Shown here one piece after another: positions 56,872-64,000 of a stretch of DNA of 64,000 bases. The DNA is from Entonaema liquescens (lineage: Eukaryota; Ascomycota; Sordariomycetes; Xylariales; Xylariaceae): contig CADCSX010000023.1 in the NCBI GenBank assembly GCA_902805475.1, positions 620,001 through 684,000 of the forward strand, read 5' to 3'. The stretch's first letter is position 1; every line of letters begins with the position of its first letter. The notes below the pieces were generated by a model. It was not told where the DNA came from, searched no databases, and saw nothing but the letters and a program-made list of their open reading frames with translations. Position numbers and translations under genes: made by a program.

Positions 56872-59800
56872 CGTTGGGCTTAAGTTAACTAATAGGAGAG
56901 TAGAAGAGACGAAAAATGTCGAGGAGGAAGGGAAAGCGGAGAGAAGGAGCTCAAAGTCGAGCGCGAAGGTAGGTAAGTTGTTGGGTCACAACGATGGTTT
57001 GTTTTGGGGAAGAGATAGATGAGGTGGGTGGGAGAAGGTGAACGAGAAAAGCTCTATGGGTGGCTTATTCGTTTCGCCGGACCAAACGGGATAAGTGTTT
57101 GTGTGGTGCGATAGGTGGGATGAGATGGAATGCAGCTAGGAATGCAGTAGAGGAAAAGAGATGGAGGGAAGCAAGATCAAGAAGATCAAGGTTGAAGAAA
57201 TCAGCAACTAATAACTTAAAAGACAAAGTCCGTTAAAGGCAAAAATGCGGGATGAAACAGGTATATAAGGCATAGTCAGGTGAAATGGGGTGCTTTTAAA
57301 ACAAATAAATGATAGTTATACCTTGACGATGTTCCGGCCGCGAACATTCTTTTTTTCTTTTTTTTTTTTTTTCCTCTTTTGCATGTGCTTCCCTCCCTTG
57401 GCCTTCGCCTCACGACGTAAGAATGCCTTGACTCTATTCGGTAGAGTACAAAGTAGAGCTAGTACAAACGACTTATTTACATAATGAAGGTACCTGGCAC
57501 CATTTCGTATATGTATTGTACATACCTAGATATGTACATGTAGGTAATACATGAATGATAGGTATGGTTATCATACATGGCAGAGTCGTATTACACCTTC
57601 GTGTTGAGTATAAGAATTGCCGCCATTCTTGCGATCCATTTATTGACGCATTCCATATCTTGTAGTTGAACCAATGAAGTCACCAGCGCTGAAGCTCCTT
57701 CGGTGCCACTTTGTTTCTAGCGGGTCCCTTAGCTATCGAAGCTTCAGCATCAGCAGCTAAACAGCAAGTTTCGGTGCGCGGTACCTGAATGCTTGCCGTA
57801 GATCCGCTGGCGGGTCGAAGTACACGTCGGAGGGGCGATAACATGTGTCACAGGCAAGACACAAGCACCTCTATGCCGCTTGAAGCTACTAATCCCGGTG
57901 AATCTACAGGGGTAAAGAAAAAGAACTCAAGGTATTTGTACAGTACACACGTAACGTAGAGCCCCCCCAATGGCTACTACCTATGTAATAGCCCCTCCAG
58001 CCTACATAATCTTTACCCCTGTCATTTTGTATTTAGCATTTTGCATTTGGCATGTGAAAAGGATTCGGAACTTTTCTTTTACCTCTCTACAAGTATTACC
58101 TCTCTACATATGCTACTGCATTACTATGATACAATATCCATCTAAAGATTCTCATTCGCAATCACAATCCTTGTTCCTATCTATCCGTCTTTTTCGGCTC
58201 GCCTATCTAACCCACATACGTAGCTAGGTAAGTAGGTATGTATACAGTTACATTCGTTTCTGCACCTCTCACCGTGAACCACCTTGAGACAGCATGAGTA
58301 GCCTTACAAGTTATCCTTATAGGCTTACCTATCACACCGGTTCGTAAGGATTCGGGAAAAGCCCATCAATATATTTTAACGTCTTGTTCTCTCATTCGAC
58401 GATTCGGATTATTATGCATGCAGATTCAAAGTCTTTCCCAAAGGCTGTATCTGCGATCCAATCCTATATGAGTTTCGATTCAAGTACACTGGATAGGAAT
58501 GGCTTACCTATAAAATCAAGCCAAGACCGGCCATGCTTGCATCAAGACACCGTCATATGTCCAGTACTGTCATATGCCATACTTACCTAAAATCTACCTT
58601 CCTACTATATAACTCTTGAGTGCAATTTGTTCGCAATCAATCCTTCTGTAGGTATGCTCGGCAAGGATACGCCCACGCTTCGGCGAATGGAAGCATAGTT
58701 GCGGCGCGCCTTAATTCCAATGAGGGTCGGCAAGTCCCTCATCTCGAATGGTCTAACTTAAATCTACTTCTGCTATACGAATTACCAGCTGAATTTCATT
58801 TACTAACCTAACATGTCTAAGCGCCGAGGTTGTCATTAACTTGTATCTAGCATAGACTTCCCTTCCAAGGCCTTACTTAGAACAAATTTCCGGAGGTATG
58901 CCGCACCTATTGTCTTGGGAGACTTCAATGGTTTCCGAATATTATCAAGTCCAGATCCATCTATGACTCCGAGTAACACTCATATGTATGTTTAGCCATT
59001 CGCGAAGCTTCAGCAACCTCGGTTCAAGACGATAGAACGATTATCAACCCATTCGCCACTTGTTTTACTAACTCCTCTCGGCCCCAGGGGGGTCTTCACT
59101 CGCAAAGACATCGCCGTACCCGCCGGGGGGGGGGGGTGTTATCGGGTGATCCAGGGGTTCTTTGATGGATACCGATGGAACCGATGGAACCTGAAGGGTT
59201 GCGCGATTCCGATGCTGCATGATAACTATAACTCCCTTGTTTCTTTTTTTTCTTTTATGGGAATCCCATTGTTAGAACCTATGATTGCGGCTACTATCTT
59301 CGTACTATCAGGCCCCACTTCAATTATATCTTAAAGGTCCGTGATGATGCCTTTCACATGTCAAAGCCTTACGAGGCTACATACATTCAAATCTATTCGT
59401 CGTGTAACAAATTATTAAAAATTCGATATTTTCTTGTAATCCCGCCACGCCGCATTCTACGGAAAAAAGATGCCAAGAACACGCGGCTATCTACCCACCC
59501 CCCTGGGACAGATCAGCAGGAAAAAATAAGAGCAATAGATCCTCGGATCTATTCTTATTCGAACAATATTAGATAATTTCCACATATTTTTCGAACTACC
59601 TTTATTCACAATATTTCCTTTGTACTAACTCTCGACCAAGTCATCATTAACCTTATAAAATTTAATCCCGACCTCCCTTGTGAGGTCGCTACGAATCAAT
59701 TGCATTAGGCCAACTTCTATCGTAGACGTAGCAAACAATTATCTCTAAATGTGGATTCAATTTAGTAGGATAGATATGCGGTCGAAAGCTCCGCGTGTTA

Positions 59801-62494
59801 AAGCAGCATTACCAAAAAGGTTAAAAAGCATTATCATATTAGCTCCGAGGTTGTTTTAACTTACAATTTGATTATCTCTCATTGTTCTGTCAGGCATGCC
59901 TTTTCTAATTCACTCTGGTCCGTACCGGAAAGCCCCGTTCTCGTTCGGAATTACCGGTTTACAATCATGGGAGATTCAAGTCCGAGGATTACGGAGCCAA
60001 CCCGGCTATTCATTGGAATATGAGAATGTGTCGATCATCGATGTCAAAGCCGGAATATTTCAATATCGTACTTTAGCGTGAACCATATGACCGGTAAATA
60101 TAGACTTAACCTTAACCTATATTTTGGAAAATTTCTAGACCAAGATATCGAAGCTTGATGAGTGTTGATGTAGCTCATAACCGAATTGTCAATTTGACAT
60201 AATATATGGAAGAGTATCCAAATTATCTCGATGTGAGAGTAGGATGGCATTATCCAAACGAGGCTTCAGCGGTGAGGTTTCACAACGTCGAACCCTAGCC
60301 GATTCGAAATCAACTATACCCGTTCGCGGTCTATGTAGGACAAAGTCGGTTGCTGACGCAAGATCATGTTAGGTAACCTGAAGAGTTGTTCGTACTAATA
60401 CTTGAGCTTTTACTCCATTAGTGACAGGACTAGCCACCCAGGTATAACTCAGCTAGAATACCTACACGCCTAGTCTATACAAGAAAGGCTTGCGTCTAGG
60501 CTCTAGAATTAACAGATTGCCCGCCGCTACTACGGGTAGCTTAACATACGGAGTCTATTATGACTTCCTTCGCCTTCGTGGGGTTTTACGTTACCTAAGA
60601 GGACAGGCGATTCCCATATCCTAACATATATAATACCAGTACCTATTAAAACTCATGTCGAGTTGCACAACATACGAACTTCCAAAGCTCTCCGCATTAT
60701 AATTCGCCCCCGCTCATGCGTAGTGCATGGGTTTTGACAATATGTTTACCGCCTTAGCATCATAGACGATACGTTGCCTCAGGTATGCTGGAAAGACGGG
60801 ATGTTTGCTATATCGCATTAGTAAACCCGATCGCTCTAGTCACCGACGTCTTCGAGGCTTTATATGCCGCCAAGTGCTCCCCAAGCCTGGAAGCATCTCA
60901 TATATGACCCCTTGACTCCGTAATGACCATGTAACGTTTGATAAGTATTTTGAATAGTTATACCAACAGCAGCTGCAATACTCGTCACCAATATCTGCTT
61001 CGCCAGGTGGAAATTAGAGTAAGGGGATAGTCAACTGTTTGCGAGACATACAGATCGAGTACGAGTACGGATATGTCGGGGGCTGTATTACACAGGACAT
61101 GTCTATTACCATTACACTTCCCGACCAGAAGACAATACAACACGCCGGACGTGCCTTGATACGAAGGGTGGATGCTATGCTGATTCGCGGGGTACAGGAT
61201 ATGAAGCTGGGGGCTATCCGCTGTTGTGTATCACACGGGGGCTTCGGTTTGGATAGTTACATGGCAGGCATCCAACGCAGCGGGCAGGAATGCTTTGCCT
61301 ACTGATGAGGAATGCGGAGATGGCGGTCCGATATGACAGTAATATGACGACATATCATAAAACAAAAGAGAGAGAGGACGACGAAGAATGCGTCTGGGGA
61401 AATATTGTGGCCGTCCTGCGCCGAGAATTCCTGTCACTTATAAGCAGTTCTATAACCGCCCACCCCCATTCTGGTGCGACAGATATGGTAGGATGCATAC
61501 GCCGTCGTTTATACATTGTGCTTATTTCGCTTGATCAATGGGATCTCATAACGGGGATTGTGCAATCGTGATCGTCAGCGTACAGGTGTTACCTTGACAT
61601 CGGCATCCATCCACACATACATATATACATAGGTAATCAGGGTTAACCACGGAATAGAACCGGGGAATAAAGAAAATGCGCTGTTGTTGGAGACTTATAA
61701 TATATGCGAGTAAGTGGCTCAGTTGTTGCCTGGGAATTCCCGTGATATTCTTCAATGTGAACGTATGCACTTACTCCAAGAAAGGAGACGGTGGTATGTC
61801 GATCAAGATGATACCTCAGTTTCGATATCCCATGCTGAACTTTAATTGGACTTCAGGAGAGCTCTCCGTGCCAGTGAGCAGCGCAAAGCTTAGGTGCTGG
61901 TCTATAGCAGACACAAAAGTATCTTTGTGTTGCATTTTGCTGTTTCAAGATGCTGTCGTGAACATAATAGGGGGAGGGGCCTCAACAAACTTACCGGTTG
62001 TGGTGGTGGTGGCCAATCCCAATTCAAATAGTTGCAATCGTCAATTCTTATGTATCACACTGCTTAGTAGTGTAAATGCTTAACGATCGCATTATCAGAT
62101 CGCATATATATAGAGTCGCATCACAGGTCACTCCCAATGATAACGAGCCCACACAGGACCCATCCGTTCTCCTTTTTAGCCTGAGACAGGGGGAATATCC
62201 GAGGTGCATGAGATCGACACATAACCGAGATCGGGGTTAACGCTTCGTGTGCCTGGCTTAGCCGAGTTCGAACCCGCACATATATACGACCTAAGATTAG
62301 GTAGGTATATATATATAAATCCGTCGAGGATCTCCCGCCGGTCGAAAGCTGTCGACTGCGACGTTGGGATGCTACGTATGTAGGACCTCATGTCGCACGC
62401 CGTAGTATGCCCGGCATCCGCCTACATAAGAAGCCTGTGCAGCCGCTTCTGTTTCCTGAATTAGAAGGACGCTTTGGAACCGAGAGAATATTAT
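56872..62494. other. Large gene-less accessory interval
   Basis: The first 450 bases upstream of the CAP20-like gene are probably its promoter and leader. Beyond this, many short ORFs occur (for example 58384-58590, 59146-59334, 59896-60081, 61039-61305, 61676-62083) but none carries a domain I can name, and no pair joins into a convincing spliced gene. An 11-G homopolymer is at about 59126-59136 and a direct repeat (ATGGAACCG) is close to 59174-59190. The area may hold a decayed gene or repeat. Confidence 0.45.
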
Positions 62495-62519
62495 ATACCT
62501 ACATATATATATATATATA
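62495..62519. repeat. TA microsatellite
   Basis: About nine alternating AT dinucleotides, bordered by CCTAC on the left and GTAGG-like GGTTACC on the right, so that the tract is part of a short palindrome. Confidence 0.7.
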
Positions 62520-64000
62520 GGTTACCGATGAAGAGGCTCGCTTGGGTATGCGGATAACGGACGCAGGAAAGGAAGCAACCCACGCCGACCCACGATTATC
62601 TCGAAAACGGAACGATATAATAGCACGCCGACGTGGGCTTAAAAGATGATATAGTCAGGATAGTTTACTCTGAGGATTGCGGTAAGATATTCTATATCGC
62701 CGAGCTCCTCATAGATGGCATTGAGTATCATTTATATTAGGTATTTATGCTGTAGTATTGATTATGGACTGTTACACATATATAACCTCTGAAAAGAACT
62801 ATCCTTATACCTAGTTTCTTATTCGAGTAGGTAATATGGAAATCTCATGCAACGTAGATGTCTTGCATGTTAGAAGCACCTCCGATTCACTATGTTGTTG
62901 TGTTCTAGGTTACAAAGCTTCGTAGTTTAGTCTTGCTTGAAGAGATAATCGTAACCTCCAAGAGTAGAACTTTGCTTGAGTCTTTTGTCGAGCGCTTTGA
63001 AGTTAACGTAGAGGGTTAAGATATTATTCATTGCTTCCCATAGTCACCTCGATAGTCACCCTCGACAATTCTTTACAGAAGTCAAAAATGGATAGACTAA
63101 TAGACTTAACTGCCATTAAATCTAGCTCAACCAGCCAAACGTATAATATCATTACTGTAGACTAGTTAAGAAATGATTGACTGCAATGGAAACCGGAAAC
63201 CTTTACCATACACTTCCTAGAGCATTACCTCTAAATAAGCTGTTTTAATATAAGAGTTTGCTAATGTAGATCAAGACGTGAGAATAAATAGAACCGTCCT
63301 TAGATAAAACAGAACTCAGATGAATACCTCTGAATTTCTAGATTATCGCTTAAACACAGCCAACCCAATATTTCTAGTTAGACTAACTATTAGATAAGTG
63401 TATCCAAGTCTCCCCAAGAGACTATACAAAAATTAAGGCTAGAATGGTATTCCAGGATGAAAAAATAACTAGCGATAAAGTTAAAAGTATTACGTACGAA
63501 TACATACAAATCCTGTAAGTAAATGATAGATAAAGTCTCAAGTACTCTTCATTGATAACGGATGAGTATGTCTCGGGATGTCTGGCTTCAGCTAAGCGTA
63601 TTTGATCATTCCTCCACTTGAGTGCTTAAGTGTCCAGTTGAATCCCAAGCAATATTTCCATTGTTTCCAGTATTTTCTTCTTCTTCTTTTCATATAGTCT
63701 ATGTTAGATTCTGGTTAGCCACTTAGCGGACTTGCAAGGCTTACCCCTATCCTTTTATCACAAGTTGGCATCGCACAGCACTCCCCGAGAGGTCATACAA
63801 GGCCATGGTAAGGACAGAAGTGTATGTAACTTCTAATTGTTATTTTCAATTCAACACATTACACGCTATTTTCCCCTCCCAAACTCCTCTACCCCTTCCC
63901 TTTCCCCATTCTATTTTCCCCTACCCAGCGCCAAGTCTATGCATGCAGGCGTATTATATGCCCCCTTTCCCATTAAACTCCTCCCACACACATAATCCAA
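62520..64000. other. Gene-less trailing segment
   Basis: No ORF, tRNA or repeat supported. Pyrimidine-rich from 63865 to the end (CCCCTTCCCTTTCCCC type), possibly the promoter of a gene starting beyond the window. Confidence 0.4.

Noticed and set aside
61039..62083. Cluster of plus-strand ORFs of 88-135 codons
   Set aside because: No recognisable motif and no phase-consistent splice sites to link them; kept as gene-less.
62230..62300. TTCGAACCCG resembling a tRNA B box
   Set aside because: No A box at proper spacing and no pairing stems were found.

Overview
The window is nuclear DNA from a filamentous ascomycete (Pezizomycotina, most likely a sordariomycete). Genes are on both strands and carry short introns of about 45-170 bases with GTRNGT donors and CTRAC-type branch sites. 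The proteins are typical of the group: a SAT4-type rhodopsin-like membrane protein, a CAP20/perilipin-like protein and a POF1-type nucleotidylyltransferase. An extremely AT-rich block looks like the product of repeat-induced point mutation (RIP). For nearly every real gene I rebuilt exons by hand so that splice sites and reading phase agree. These models are predictions from sequence alone.

Layout. 1-7.4 kb is accessory and gene-poor: a probably frameshifted SAT4-type gene, one small unknown ORF, and two arrays of a CGCCTCA-core repeat on either side of about 2.4 kb of non-coding DNA. 7.4-15.4 kb holds a C2H2 protein, a Ser/Thr-rich conserved protein and MLH3. 15.5-16.7 kb is a set of inverted repeats followed by the AT-rich block. 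17-24.4 kb holds VPS11, a lipoate ligase-like gene, chorismate synthase and a small Cys-rich secreted protein. 25-41 kb holds a Pol III-like unit, a multiply frameshifted nucleotidylyltransferase, APC10, an M1 aminopeptidase, a YAG7-like protein, CENP-W and a four-exon zinc-finger-like protein. 40.8-44.4 kb is accessory: a disrupted unknown gene, a complete 893-bp non-autonomous DNA transposon with long terminal inverted repeats and an 8-bp target duplication, and a second Cys-rich secreted protein paralogous to the first. 45-57 kb holds a SWIM-finger protein, RPN8, adenylate kinase, a PhzF-like enzyme, a coiled-coil protein and the CAP20-like protein. 57-64 kb shows no gene I can support.

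The conserved genes are ordinary housekeeping functions (endosomal tethering, shikimate pathway, lipoylation, anaphase and proteasome control, kinetochore, energy balance) and do not form a visible pathway cluster. The most unusual content is the pair of secreted proteins with identical 8-cysteine spacing but different intron structure, the intact transposon lying 415 bp from one of them, an MLH3 that lacks the usual ATPase catalytic glutamate but keeps its endonuclease motif, and a 643-bp tract in which every C and G lies in a CpG.
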